A DNA stretch of 64,000 nucleotides from Toxorhynchites rutilus septentrionalis (GCF_029784135.1 NC_073744.1:103957766-104021765); one strand, 5' to 3'; numbered from the stretch's first letter, positions 21,238 to 31,202 are shown. Translations and numbers: made by a program. The notes: generated by a model not told the origin, from the sequence alone.

Positions 21238-21674
21238 GCCGCGCCTCCGCTTTCGTCATTATAACCTTAGCTTATAATCAATGGCCCAACGGTTCAGAAA
21301 ATTTTCTGCAGGCCGAACTGAAAGGAGTATTTAACGAAAATCGTGATGTCGATGATAATTCGATACCGATGGGTGCCATTGACTATGGATTTGATAGTGA
21401 AGAACATGATATGATATGGTGTAGTGGATATTATCGAAGTGGATATTATATTACATATCAATATATATTTACGAATGCTGCAATCGATCGTCGTTATTGG
21501 GAAGTTGGAATTGTTGGGAAGGGCGTCTTTTTTTTACTGTGTAATTCCGAGGAGGAATCCATTCCTTCTCAAGTGTTAATAACCCTGCCCCGGGTCAACG
21601 TTGATTCCAATGGTCGGGGCTTGGAGAGTGGGTACTATTTGCTCTGGGTATTTCCGAGGAGGAATCGATTCTGC

Positions 21675-21785
21675 CTTTGAGCGTTAATAATTCTTTTCCG
21701 GCTAAATGAAGTGGTATGATAATCACTTTATTCGAAAGATGAAATGTCTAAGATTTATACTCTTGTTACTTATTTATTGCTATGT
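21675..21785 (+). repeat. Diverged type-1 head sequence near the H3 pseudogene
   Basis: GAGCGTTAATAATTC, GAAGTGGTATGATAATCACT, TTCGAAAGATGAAATGTCTA and CTCTTGTTACTT follow each other in the same order and spacing as in the type-1 heads at about 4670-4770 and 36475-36565. The leading palindrome is not recognisable here. Confidence 0.6.
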
Positions 21786-21791
21786 CAATGT

Positions 21792-21862
21792 TGTGTAACA
21801 TTGACATTGACATTGACAGTATATAATGCAGGGTGACATACAGTAGTTATGTCGTGTCCCAG
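21792..21862 (-). repeat. Shortened 3' LTR
   Basis: It shares TGGGACAC-ACATAACTACTG and TGTCACCCTGCATTATATAC with the 5' LTR start (30728 downward) and GTTACACA with its end (24748). About 114 bp in the middle are replaced by three TTGACA-type repeats. Confidence 0.65.
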
Positions 21863-22039
21863 TCATCCCCCTTCTTCTCTAGAGAAAATAGAACAATTTG
21901 GAAAAAAGCTATACATATTACATTGCAAAGTGAAATCATTAGGAGAAATCAAAGTCTGCATTGAAAATTTATGCTGACGACACAAACCGATAGTTTGACG
22001 AAGAATTTTGTCGCTCAAGGAAACCTGGCCGAACCTATG

Positions 22040-22940
22040 GGATTAGATCATTCTGGTCCTGGACCTTCTTGGTCTGCGTAGCATGGCGACTCACATGATG
22101 ACCCCCCAGAATTACAAAGGATCAAGCTGCCGTTTCGTTCATGCATCACAGTAAAACGCATCGCGTTGAATTTACTTTGACCTTTATCTCGGAAAGGGGG
22201 TTCAATGATAACTATGTCTCCTGGTTTAACCTTACTCGCCTTTGCACCACGGCTAATATCCCCCCGTTGTTTCGAAAGGAGTTTAGTGTGACAACCCAGT
22301 AGCCGTTCATCGTATTCCGATTTACCATAACTTGAAAGTGGTAACCAACACTTGATTTTGCGACCATTTAACACTTCGTCCGGAGATATTTTGGTAACAT
22401 TGTGATCTGCCGCGTTATAGGACTGAAATGCATGCAATTCTTTCTGGTAGCTTGTTTCTGTTGGAAATGCAGTATACATGGCTTTATTTAAAACTTTCAT
22501 AAAGCTTTCTACCAACCCATTCTACTGGAGGTAGAAAGGTGTCGAAAATATGGTTTGAATGCCACGCTACGAGCAATATTGACCGTAATCTTCGCTATTG
22601 AATGGCAGTTCGTTATCCGACTTCATCGCCCTCGGGTAACCCTCCCTGTCAAAAACCGAACCCAACACTGTTCTCGTGTGCTCAAATTTTGTTGGCTTCA
22701 ATAGTCGCGCTATAGCGTACCTGGATCTAAGATCTATGATAACCAAAATACAACTTTTGGGGCAAATGTTCTTTGTATGGGAGGTGGTCGCTTTGATCGT
22801 CCGTTTACATAGCAAATCTCGCAAGATTTTACCCATTTTTTCGCATCAGCACTCTGTAGTATTATTTCAAATCCCATTTCAAATCTCATTTCCAATCCCA
22901 TTCCAAAATCCATCCTAAAACAAATTATCCTTTTCCTCAT
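22040..22940 (-). pseudogene. Retrotransposon integrase remnant
   Basis: The minus strand has a zinc-finger tail (WVKSCEICYVNGRSKRPPP), core-domain phrases (CILVIIDLRSRYAIARLLKP, REGYPRAMKSDNELPF), VESFMKVLNKA in place of the usual N-G-ERFNR region, and a C-terminal KVKPGDIVIIEPPFRDKGQSKF stretch. The order and motifs match Ty3/gypsy integrase, which inserts element DNA into the genome. Stops between 22516 and 22566 and near 22837 break the frame. Confidence 0.8.
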
Positions 22941-22944
22941 AAGC

Positions 22945-23620
22945 AGTTGATTGTTTCATAATAAATTACTCATGCGCAGTCACTTCGATTTACGATTCCC
23001 ATGAAACATTCCTCAAGCACAACTGCATTATTTCGTTAATTGCTTTTCCCCACGTTCATCCATAGAAACAAGCCAACATGAGCTGGCGGTATGAATGCAC
23101 TCTTACATCATGTCGCGCGCAGCTAAAGGCAATAAACCCGAAACCAAAACAAACCCAATTCTGTTCTGATAAAATACGCGACCATATACAAAGTCGTCGT
23201 GACACTTTACGATTTCCCATGAAATCGACATGCGCGCTTACGAGCGCAGTAAGCATTTTCTTTTCTTGACCCCATCGAACACTGCATTCGATTGATTGGC
23301 TATTCCCCTTTGAAATCGACTTGGCTCCTCCCAGTGAAACTCTACACAAACTGTTGGAAAAATTAGCTTAAGACATTTGTAACTAGTATTAAGTTAGTTC
23401 TAGAATTACACTCCACGCGAATGGTCGCGCGGAGCATCAACGCATGGTTACTTCAATAAAGTGATTCAAGTATTCCACAAAAGTTTTAATGATTTCACCA
23501 GTAGCGACCAATTAATAAGTGCACATAGTGACGACCGTTTTATAATTCTACTTAATGGCATATTAACATTTCAACTCAATCTAGTCCACCATACACACTT
23601 ACGAAGAACGCTTCTCATCT
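22945..23620. other. Unassigned stretch with an LTR-like end
   Basis: No coding signal. From about 23352 (TGTTGGAAAAATTAG) to 23478 (TATTCCACA), with CAATAAAG at about 23454, the sequence has LTR-like TGT...ACA ends and a polyadenylation signal, but no partner LTR is visible. It lies inside the degenerate LTR element. Confidence 0.3.
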
Positions 23621-23626
23621 TATGCG

Positions 23627-24250
23627 GGCGCTACACGATTCGTCCAACGATTCACTCGAATGTTGGACTCAAACATTTGACTCGATGAATCGTCAAATGT
23701 TGTGACGAATGTGCTGCTACACGGTGAAGTGAATGTTCGATTCAAAGCAATCGGCCCAAACAATCGGCGAGTATTTGGATCGAATGTTTATTGTTTTTAT
23801 TTACCATCAAAAACGTTAGGAAACTGAATGACGATGCGAGTACTCAAATCGCTGCCGTAGCAATTGTACTGATATCGGGCTGTAAATTAAAAATGCTTCA
23901 AATCAACATTATTAGAATGCAATATTTCGCCGAATATTTTGAACTTTGAGAATCAATTTCACAGTTCCTTCACCTAAAACTTGTAAACAAATCAATCTGT
24001 CAAAGATAGATTCGGACGAATCGTGTAGCGGTGTATCGAATGTCATCGAGTGTTGAATCAACGAATGACAAAAATCCTTTGACTCGTGTCACTCGCGTTG
24101 GAAGGTAATCCACAACGAACGGATTATCTTCCAACGCGAATATTCGACACTCGACATTTTTGATTCGTAGCTCGTCAGTCGACTACACGATGCGTCGAAT
24201 CATCGAGCGTCCAGCATTCGAGGGTGTTCGTAGCATCGTGTAGCGCTGGC
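23627..24250. mobile_element. Small inverted-repeat element with internal hairpin
   Basis: The left end GCGCTACACGATTCG and right end ATCGTGTAGCGC are inverted. Many CGAATG and CATTCG phrases lie near both ends. A 19-bp imperfect palindrome (TCGCGTTGGAAGGTAATCC and its inverse) with a 9-nt loop sits at about 24090-24137. A hAT-like affiliation is possible from the shape only. Confidence 0.6.
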
Positions 24251-24729
24251 TTTAGCTTCAAATGGATGTCCCACATGGGCTACCTTCAGTGATTTTTCAC
24301 GAAGTGCTGAAGGAATAACAGCACACCCTTTCTTCTTTTTGAATCCACCGATAAAGGCAAGATCGTCCGCTTCTGACTTGAATTAGGACAAACTTTTCGT
24401 GTGTGTTTCCATGGCACGGATTACATCTGCCAGAGTCAATGTCATAGTTGTACGGGCTGAGGCGCAGAGTTCATCCATCGGCTATTGTCAACGCTCGTTT
24501 CGGCTTTTTACACGATTTATTGAAAATGAGGGCCATTCTGCCCACACTGTGTCCAAAGCCTCCCGCTAGATTTGGGCATACTTTTTCGCACTGGACATGT
24601 TGACATTTTCTCTCTCATTTTTTGTTTTCACAAGGCACATTACTTCGATTCGCAATGGGGGATTTCCTTCCTTCCTGAATATCCAATATATGTGGTTAAT
24701 TTAAATGCTGCAATTTATCCGCAGCAAAA

Positions 24730-24745
24730 CCTGCTACGGTCGCCA
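24730..24745 (-). promoter_or_regulatory. Primer binding site of the LTR element
   Basis: TGGCGACCGTAGCAGG begins two bases after the LTR end GTTACACA. The TGGCGACCG core is shared with tRNA-primed sites of 412/mdg1-type elements. Confidence 0.55.
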
Positions 24746-25096
24746 AATGTGTAACATAAAACTCCCTTAGGAAATCTCCCATTATGCCATTCACTGTCTT
24801 TTTTTTTTTTTTTTTTTTAAGAGGTGAGGAACGCTCTACCAGCCTTACCTGGGAAGGGTTAACCCAGACGTCGAGTGGGGATCGCACCCACAAAAACCAA
24901 GCCCTCTACTCGTTGCCTTATTCCCCCTGGGACCACATCTAGGCGACTACTTCAGGGGGCGGCTGTGCTCATGCACTTCTCGAGTTTTCAACGCTAACTA
25001 GCGTTGTCCTTCCCTTTTTCTCAATATTTTTTTCTTTCCATTCGTTATTAATTCCACTGCGCTGATGTCCTCTTCGCAGGCATTTTGAATTTACCC

Positions 25097-25612
25097 GTCG
25101 AGACGTGAACCGATTAGGAATTGCCCTCCTACTTGACGCGCAACCCGTCACAGCCACCCTCGCGGGGTTTCTCACCTGTCGAGACGTGAACCGATTAGGA
25201 AGCGCCCTCCAACTTGACGCGCGCCCCGTCACAGTCACCCTCGCAGGATTTCTCTTCCCAACGGAGCGCCGATTAGGCAGTACCCTCCAACCTGACGCGC
25301 ACTCCGTCACAGCTACTCTCGTGGGGTATTCACCATTTTGATCGTGGCTTCATCCTTGATGCTCGTTCCTTCGAAATGTTCGCGGTGTTCCTCCATCCAG
25401 GCCACGATCAGGCGTTGTCAGGTAGGCCTTTTGCTGTTCTCCGCGGCAGTATCCGTTTACCTGTCGAGACGTGCACCGATTAGGAAGCGCCCTCCAACTT
25501 GACGCGCGCCCCGTCACAGTCACCCTCGCAGGATTTCTCTTCCCAGCGGAGAGCCGATTAGGTGGTGCCCTCCAACACAACGCGCACCCCGTCACAGCTA
25601 CTCTCGTGAGGT
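25097..25612 (-). repeat. Imperfect ~70-85-bp repeats in the LINE 3' region
   Basis: The phrase CCGATTAGG, followed by CCCTCC-ACTTGACGCGC and CCGTCACAG-CACCCTCG, recurs five times (about 25109, 25190, 25269, 25478 and 25554). The first three and last two form two clusters separated by about 130 bp of other sequence. They lie between the ORF2 stop and the A tail and may form structured RNA. Confidence 0.75.
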
Positions 25613-25649
25613 ACCATCTCTTGCAACAGCCGTCGCCGTTGTTCACCTT

Positions 25650-28604
25650 TCACCGTCGAACGTTGTCAGCACTTTGGTCAGCCCTCCACCTTCGCTGCAG
25701 CTCCGACATGATTTGTGTGATTGCACTGCTCACGGCATTCCAGATTATCTCGTCGCGACACATCTTCTCCACAATATTCTCGACATGAAGTGCAGGCAGC
25801 CCCTCGCGCCTTTCGGTGAACCTGGGACAGACAAAAACGACGTGCTCCGGTGTTTCCTCCATATCTCCACACTCCGGACAGAGGGGTGAAACTGCGTGCC
25901 CGAACCGGTGTAGATATTGCCTGAAACAGCCATGCCCAGACAGAAACTGCGTCAAGTAAAAGTTAACTTCACCGTGTTTCCTGTTCAACCAGGTCGAAAG
26001 TACCGGTATCAGCCTGTACGTCCATCTACCATTTTCTGCCGTATCCCATTCATACTGCCATTTGTCCAACGACTCCGCTCTCATCAATTTCCGGATACCT
26101 CTGCTTTCCCGTCGCTTGTAGCACTCGCTATCTTCCGCCAGAGTGATGCAGATGGGAATCATTCCGGCGATTACACACACAGCTTCTGTCGAAATGGTCC
26201 TATAAGCACTTACGACTCGCATGGCCATGAGTCGGAATGTGCTGTTCAGCTTCCTCCGAATTTGGTGGGTTTCCAGAGCCGCCAACCAGGCAGGGCCACC
26301 ATACCTCAGTATCGACGAAGATACACTTGCCAAGAGACGCCTCTTGCTGCTGCTTGGGCCAAAGCTATTTGGCATGATCCTCGCCACCACGTTGATGGCC
26401 TTTGACGCCTTCCCACATGCATAGTCGACGTGCTGGTTGAAGTTCAGCCGGTCGTCGATCATGACTCCGAGGTACTTCACCGCCCGCTTCGAAACGATGG
26501 TATGTCCTCCGACCGATACCTCTGCCCGCAGCACTGCCTTACAATTGCTCACTAACAGCACCTCGGTTTTGTGATGTGCCATCTGGAGCTTTACGCTGTC
26601 CATCCAACTACCGATCATGTCTACAGCCTCAGTCGCCAACATTTCCACCTCCTGAAGCGTCTCGCCGATTACCGTTGTTACGATGTCGTCCGCGAAGCCC
26701 ACGATCTCCACACCTCTGGGTAGCTTCAGCCTTAGAACACCGTCGTACATCGTGTTCCAAAGCGTAGGACCTAGGATGGAGCCTTGTGGAACTCCCGCCG
26801 AGATATTCTTCACTATCTGTCCCCTGTCTGTGTTGTATACCAGGATCCGATTCTGGAAATAACTCCTCAGTATCCTGTACAGGTAGCTAGGGACCTTCAA
26901 TCTGTGTAGCGCCTCGGCGATGGCCTCCCAGCTGGCACTATTGAAGGCGTTCTTCACGTCAATCAAAATCACCGCGCAGTAACGGTCGCCTCTTCGTTTT
27001 TGTTTAAGCGAGACCTGAGCTTTCTCGATAACTGTCCGAATAGCGTCCACTGTCGACTTTCCTTTCCGGAACCCGAACTGCATTTTCGACAATCCGTGGT
27101 CATCCTCCGTGCATTTCACCAGTCTGTTGAGAATAACCCTTTCCAAGAGCTTTCCCAAAGTATCCAACAAACAAATAGGCCTATACGACGCTGGATCTCC
27201 AGGTGGCTTTCCTGGTTTCGGGAGCAGCACCAACTTTTGTATCTTCCATTCCGCAGGGAAGAGACCGTCATCCAGGCATTTCTGCAGCACCACCCTGAAC
27301 ATGTCGGGGAAAGCAAGGATCGCCGATTTCAGGGCCACATTGGGGATTCCGTCGGGGCCGGGTGCTTTTTTCAACTTTAGACCTTTTGCCACCGCGATGA
27401 GTTCTTCGTTGGTGACTTGTGCGTTCTCTGCTTCGTCCTCACCGTACAGTGTGGGTGGCCACGTCGGTGGGTCGTGCTGCGGAAAGAGTCCATTCACAAT
27501 GACCTCGAGTTTTTCCGGACATAATTCCATGGGAGTCGTTGAACTACGGAATTTCGCCATCACGATTCGATATGCTTCACCCCAAGGATTTGCGTCGACG
27601 TCTCGACACAGCTCCCTATAGCAGTTCGATTTGCTCCTACGTATCTCTCGTTTCAAGGCGGCTCTGGTCGCTCGGAAAGACGCGCGGTGCTCCTCTCTCT
27701 CTACATCGGTTCGTGCCCTCTGGACTCTTCTTCTGGCTCGTAGACAGTTAGCGCGGAGGATGCTGAGTGTCTCGTTCCACCAGTAGGCTGGACGTCGTTC
27801 ATTCGTCGGGTTCAGTCTTCTCGGCATCGCTGTATCGCATGCCCTCACCAATGTTCCTGTCAGCCCGTCGGCGCTCAGATTAAGAGTTCTGCTGTCTATG
27901 CGTAGTGCTTCGACGAAAAGCTCCTTGTCAAAAACCTTTGTCCTCCACTTCCGCTCAAAGGTTTTTGTATTCCGTACCGCTGCGGGATTCCGTTGGCCGA
28001 CACTATACAGGATTGCCTGGTGGTCGCTGTGTGTGTATCCCTCCGACACTCTCCACTTCGTATTAGCCGCCAGTGATGGACTGCAGAAAGTTACATCGAT
28101 GATGGATTCGCGGCCGTCCCTTCGAAAGGTGCTGCTAGTGCCTTCGTTCAGAAGTGTGACGTCTAGTTTTGCGAAGGCTTCTAGTAGGCTGTACCCCCTG
28201 GCGTTGGTGCATCTGCTTCCCCACTCCTCAGCCCAGGCGTTGAAGTCTCCTCCGATGATGACTGGTTTGCGGCCGCTGACCTTATCCGTGAGTACGTCCA
28301 ACATCTCGTGAAACTGCTCCGCTGACCATCTTGGGGGTGCATAGCAACTACACATGAAGATTCCGTTGATTTTGACGATCACGAAACCTTCCTGTGAGCT
28401 TTCCACCACTTCTTGGATGGGGTACCTTCCCATCACTAGTATTGCAGCCATCCCTGCTTTATCCACCACCCATTTTCCGTTATCGCGAGGAACTCGGTAC
28501 GGTTCTGCGATCATTGCAACGTCGCATTTAGTTTCAGTTGTTGACTGCCACAACAATTGCTGTGCTATGTCGCAATGATTGAGGTTGAGCTGGGTAACCT
28601 CCAT
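25650..28604 (-). CDS. R1-type ORF2: endonuclease, reverse transcriptase, zinc knuckle
   Basis: About 984 residues from the ATG at 28604-28602; an upstream in-frame ATG at 28643 is possible but overlaps ORF1. N-terminal endonuclease: LNLNHCDIAQ, MIAEPYR, IIGGDFNAWAEEWGS, EGYTHSDHQAI. RT: KIQKLVLLPKPGK, SYRPICLLDTLGKLLE, QFGFRKGKSTVDAI, DVKNAFNSASWEAI, GVPQGSILGPTLWN, FADDIV. C-terminal CPECGDMEETPEHVVFVC forms a CCHC finger. These parts nick the target and copy the RNA into it. The ORF1 stop and this start overlap as TAATG. No stops or frameshifts. Confidence 0.95.
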   Translation of the reverse strand: MEVTQLNLNHCDIAQQLLWQSTTETKCDVAMIAEPYRVPRDNGKWVVDKAGMAAILVMGRYPIQEVVESSQEGFVIVKINGIFMCSCYAPPRWSAEQFHEMLDVLTDKVSGRKPVIIGGDFNAWAEEWGSRCTNARGYSLLEAFAKLDVTLLNEGTSSTFRRDGRESIIDVTFCSPSLAANTKWRVSEGYTHSDHQAILYSVGQRNPAAVRNTKTFERKWRTKVFDKELFVEALRIDSRTLNLSADGLTGTLVRACDTAMPRRLNPTNERRPAYWWNETLSILRANCLRARRRVQRARTDVEREEHRASFRATRAALKREIRRSKSNCYRELCRDVDANPWGEAYRIVMAKFRSSTTPMELCPEKLEVIVNGLFPQHDPPTWPPTLYGEDEAENAQVTNEELIAVAKGLKLKKAPGPDGIPNVALKSAILAFPDMFRVVLQKCLDDGLFPAEWKIQKLVLLPKPGKPPGDPASYRPICLLDTLGKLLERVILNRLVKCTEDDHGLSKMQFGFRKGKSTVDAIRTVIEKAQVSLKQKRRGDRYCAVILIDVKNAFNSASWEAIAEALHRLKVPSYLYRILRSYFQNRILVYNTDRGQIVKNISAGVPQGSILGPTLWNTMYDGVLRLKLPRGVEIVGFADDIVTTVIGETLQEVEMLATEAVDMIGSWMDSVKLQMAHHKTEVLLVSNCKAVLRAEVSVGGHTIVSKRAVKYLGVMIDDRLNFNQHVDYACGKASKAINVVARIMPNSFGPSSSKRRLLASVSSSILRYGGPAWLAALETHQIRRKLNSTFRLMAMRVVSAYRTISTEAVCVIAGMIPICITLAEDSECYKRRESRGIRKLMRAESLDKWQYEWDTAENGRWTYRLIPVLSTWLNRKHGEVNFYLTQFLSGHGCFRQYLHRFGHAVSPLCPECGDMEETPEHVVFVCPRFTERREGLPALHVENIVEKMCRDEIIWNAVSSAITQIMSELQRRWRADQSADNVRR

Positions 28605-28606
28605 TA
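28602..28606 (-). promoter_or_regulatory. TAATG stop-start junction between ORF1 and ORF2
   Basis: On the minus strand TAA (28606-28604) shares its last A with ATG (28604-28602). The same UAAUG arrangement drives termination-reinitiation in the R1-clade element SART1 of silkworm. It fixes the likely ORF2 start. Confidence 0.85.
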
Positions 28607-29986
28607 CTGCGAACCCGCAATCGCCTTTTTGTACGCCGGACATTTGAAGCTACCTGTGACGTGGTCGTTTCCGTCCTCCTCCTTGCACAACATGCACCTC
28701 GGTTGCTTGGTGCAGTCTCTAGCAACGTGACCTTCCGTCCCGCACTTCCTGCACAATTTCGATCTGTCAGGACCACCGCAGTTTTTCGCCTGGTGACCGA
28801 AGCCCATGCATTGAAAGCATCTCTCCATTTGCTTGGCCATACGAGGGGGAGCTTTCATCGGGCACACGGACCACCCCACTTTTATTTTACCCTTCTCCAC
28901 CAGTTTATTCGCAGCTTGTTTCGAGAGCCGTATCGAGGCCGTTTGTGTCCCACCGTATGCCTTTCTCAGCCGGATTGTCATTGGCACATCGCCAAGGTCA
29001 CATTGTGACTGTAACGCAGTTCTCAATTCCTCAACAGTCGTGATCTCGTCCAGATACCGGCACTCGATGGTTGATTCCTGAGAGAGAGCTCTCACCTTCG
29101 CCTCCTCCCCTAGTGACTTCTCAATGAGTTGTTTGAAAGCGGAGCTCTTAACCGCTGGATCTTTTTTAAGCTCGAAGAGCATCTCGCCTTTCTGCGTGCG
29201 CCTAGTTTTCACGACGTTCTCGCCCAGTGTCTGCAACTCCGGATCGTCTCTCACTTTCCGAAGGATAGCTGCATACGATACTCCTGCTGACACTTCAACG
29301 ATCAAAGCATCGCCCTTGATTCGCTCCACTCGAGGTCCGAGTTTCTTCTTTTCCTGCTCAACTTTTTTCTTCTTCTCCTTCTGTTTTTTGCGTTTTTCTG
29401 CCTGGTTATCGACAGTACGCCATTCACTGCTTTCACCTCCTTTCGCGTTACTCAGATCGTTCTTGGCCTTTTTCAGCTCTTCTTCTTCTCCTGGGGTGTC
29501 CCTCCTTCGCTTGTCCGATCGTGTGTTCAGAGGACCCTTCGGCGTCTCAAGTATCTCGACGGGTTTCTCATTCGCCTCGAGCAGAGCCTTTTCAGCACCC
29601 TCTGCTCTCATCTGGAGCTCCTTATGCTCGCGTTCAGCAACCATGACGACCGATCTGATGCTCGTCACCAGATGTTTTATTTTTAAGTGGACATTGTTTT
29701 TGTCCTTTACGAACTCGTAAAGTTCGTTGACCTTTTTCCTAACGTCCGTGATGCTGAGCCTCCCAAGTTGCCCTTCTTGGGATGCGCTTGAGGTCAGCGT
29801 AAACAACTGGCTCTGTACGGAGCCAAGATCTCCTTGGAATGCTTGGGCGGCAAACACTTCTTGTGGTTTTGTGTTGCTTGTACTCGTTGTGGCTACTCGA
29901 GTGACAGGTGACCTCAGCATTCGTCCGCTTCTCGCGAACACATTCTCCTCTCCATCGTTTGTTGGTGTGTTATTGCAACTATTCAT
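28604..29986 (-). CDS. R1-type ORF1 (Gag-like)
   Basis: 460 residues. A Thr/Ser-rich N-terminus is followed by a helical, probably coiled-coil region (HLVTSIRSVVMVAEREHKEL to AEGAEKALLEANEK) and a strongly basic KKQKEKKKKVEQEKKKL stretch near residue 200-215. A central structured domain follows, then three cysteine knuckles at the end: CFQCMGFGHQAKNC, CRKCGTEGHVARDC and CMLCKEEDGNDHVTGSFKC. R1-clade ORF1 proteins bind element RNA and assemble particles. The ATG at 29986-29984 opens the frame after a ~590-bp leader. The frame is intact. Confidence 0.93.
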   Translation of the reverse strand: MNSCNNTPTNDGEENVFARSGRMLRSPVTRVATTSTSNTKPQEVFAAQAFQGDLGSVQSQLFTLTSSASQEGQLGRLSITDVRKKVNELYEFVKDKNNVHLKIKHLVTSIRSVVMVAEREHKELQMRAEGAEKALLEANEKPVEILETPKGPLNTRSDKRRRDTPGEEEELKKAKNDLSNAKGGESSEWRTVDNQAEKRKKQKEKKKKVEQEKKKLGPRVERIKGDALIVEVSAGVSYAAILRKVRDDPELQTLGENVVKTRRTQKGEMLFELKKDPAVKSSAFKQLIEKSLGEEAKVRALSQESTIECRYLDEITTVEELRTALQSQCDLGDVPMTIRLRKAYGGTQTASIRLSKQAANKLVEKGKIKVGWSVCPMKAPPRMAKQMERCFQCMGFGHQAKNCGGPDRSKLCRKCGTEGHVARDCTKQPRCMLCKEEDGNDHVTGSFKCPAYKKAIAGSQ

Positions 29987-30728
29987 ATTTTTCTGGGTCC
30001 CAACTTCGGGCCGCTATCTCCGCTCGTTGTACATAGTCGCTACCAGTGATCCCATGGTTATCTATGCAAGCAGTGAGGCCATGCAGGGGTTGACACGGTC
30101 CTTCATGGGGACCGTGTTCAGAGCCAGATCAGCGCAAGTCAGGAATGTGACATCTGACGCCTAGTACCTAGTGCCTGGGCCTAGACGAGCATCGAACGTA
30201 CCCGAAGACTTGCCAAGTTATTACCGGGACGGGGGCAACCGCACTATTAGCCCAAACGCCATTTCAGGACGGTGTCACCCTTCCTTACTCAGGGAACAGG
30301 ATAGTACGACTGTCAGCCTTTAGCGTCGTGTTGAAATCGTTTCCGTATCGTGTCCGTTTTCTATGTCGTAACCAGTATGTCGTAATCAGGATCTTACTGG
30401 CGTCAATCCTGATGTGCTTGGCACTCCTTTCGTGGCTCCTGTACACGGTATTTCCCCCGTGCAATCTCCAATAGGCTTTACCGCGCCCTTACTCGCGTTG
30501 TCACCCGATTAGTCGCCTCATACGACAGGGACAGGGACCAAGACCCGAAGTGCTATTCTAGGCCGGCAACTCCACGGCCATGCCATTCACTGTCTGGAAT
30601 CCTATCACATGTCTTATCAGTTTGGTTGTTAGACCCTCACTGCGGAGCTGTGTGCAACCTCTTACTACACATCGACATATGCAGTATATAATGCAGGGTG
30701 ACATACAGTAGTTATGTGGTGTCCCACA

Positions 30729-30785
30729 CAAATGTCAGTCCACCTTGCGGTTTTATAAAAATATACCCCACTTCTAGTTTTTTTT
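30729..30785. repeat. Diverged palindrome-family terminal repeat beside the LTR
   Basis: GTCAGTCCACCTTGCGGTTT, then AAATATACCCCACTTCTAG, is a mutated form of the end at 13051-13097. The LTR element starts one base away, so it inserted into or next to such an element. Confidence 0.45.
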
Positions 30786-30789
30786 TGTA

Positions 30790-31200
30790 GGCAATTTTAA
30801 TGTCTCGTGAACCTGTTCACGAATCAAAATGGTACTTTTTCAATTAATAAAATAGATAGCGGTACTCAGTATGAACAAAAATTGTTGTGCCTAAGGAAAG
30901 CCTTAATATAAAAATCCATGTATTGCGACACTGTGTAGATCTGAAGGGTTATAATTATTCTGGATGTTTGAAAAGGAAGATTAAGGGCAGAAGACGCCAA
31001 ACTAATAATTTTTGCGATAAATATGATCGAAAACCAGCATCCATGTAGAATCGCATGTGAATTTTATTTTGTGTATTGTTGTTGTCATATGACATGCAAG
31101 AATTAAATACATTTCTGCTTGGCGTCTGGCGATAGAATGAGGCCAAGCTCCACCATCGCTTTTTGTATATAGTCATATAGTCTACGTTGTAGCGACCGCC
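30790..31200. other. AT-rich stretch; 3' flank is a type-3 module
   Basis: No gene. From about 31130 the minus strand matches the type-3 promoter region at 51199-51260 (GGCCAAGC-CCA-CATCGCT and TATATAG phrases), so this is the left part of a type-3 module opened by the DD37E element. Confidence 0.45.
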
Positions 31201-31202
31201 TA

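Larger units (their letters stand above)
24800..30579 (-). mobile_element. Complete R1-clade non-LTR retrotransposon
   Basis: Flanked by the 16-bp duplication ATGCCATTCACTGTCT at 24784-24799 and 30580-30595. On the minus strand it has a ~590-bp 5' leader starting GGCCGTGGAGTTGCCGGCC, ORF1, ORF2, an 830-bp 3' region with internal repeats and a 19-base A tail (T run 24800-24818). Both ORFs are intact. It entered the 5' LTR of the older LTR element. I see no defect, so it may be recently active. Confidence 0.93.
21792..30728 (-). mobile_element. Degenerate LTR retrotransposon (gypsy-like) with nested insertions
   Basis: The 5' LTR on the minus strand runs from TGTGGGACACCACATAAC at 30728 and ends GTTACACA at 24748, split by the R1-type LINE. 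A primer-binding-site-like TGGCGACCGTAGCAGG follows at 24745-24730. A purine tract AGAGAAGAAGGGGGATGAC precedes the 3' LTR at 21882. Only a gag trace (about 24600) and integrase remnants survive in between, plus a small inverted-repeat element. The LTR is about 185 bp in the 5' copy. The 3' copy is shortened to about 71 bp. I see no clear target duplication. Confidence 0.7.

Noticed and set aside
26576..29720. Plus-strand frames opposite the R1-type LINE ORFs
   Set aside because: The minus strand holds full endonuclease, RT and Gag motifs in continuous frames, so the plus-strand frames are shadows.
30540..30579. HDV-like ribozyme at the 5' end of the R1-type LINE
   Set aside because: The leader begins with GGCCG and has CGGCC soon after, but I could not fit the double-pseudoknot strand order. 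A structure search of the first 100 bases of the leader would decide.
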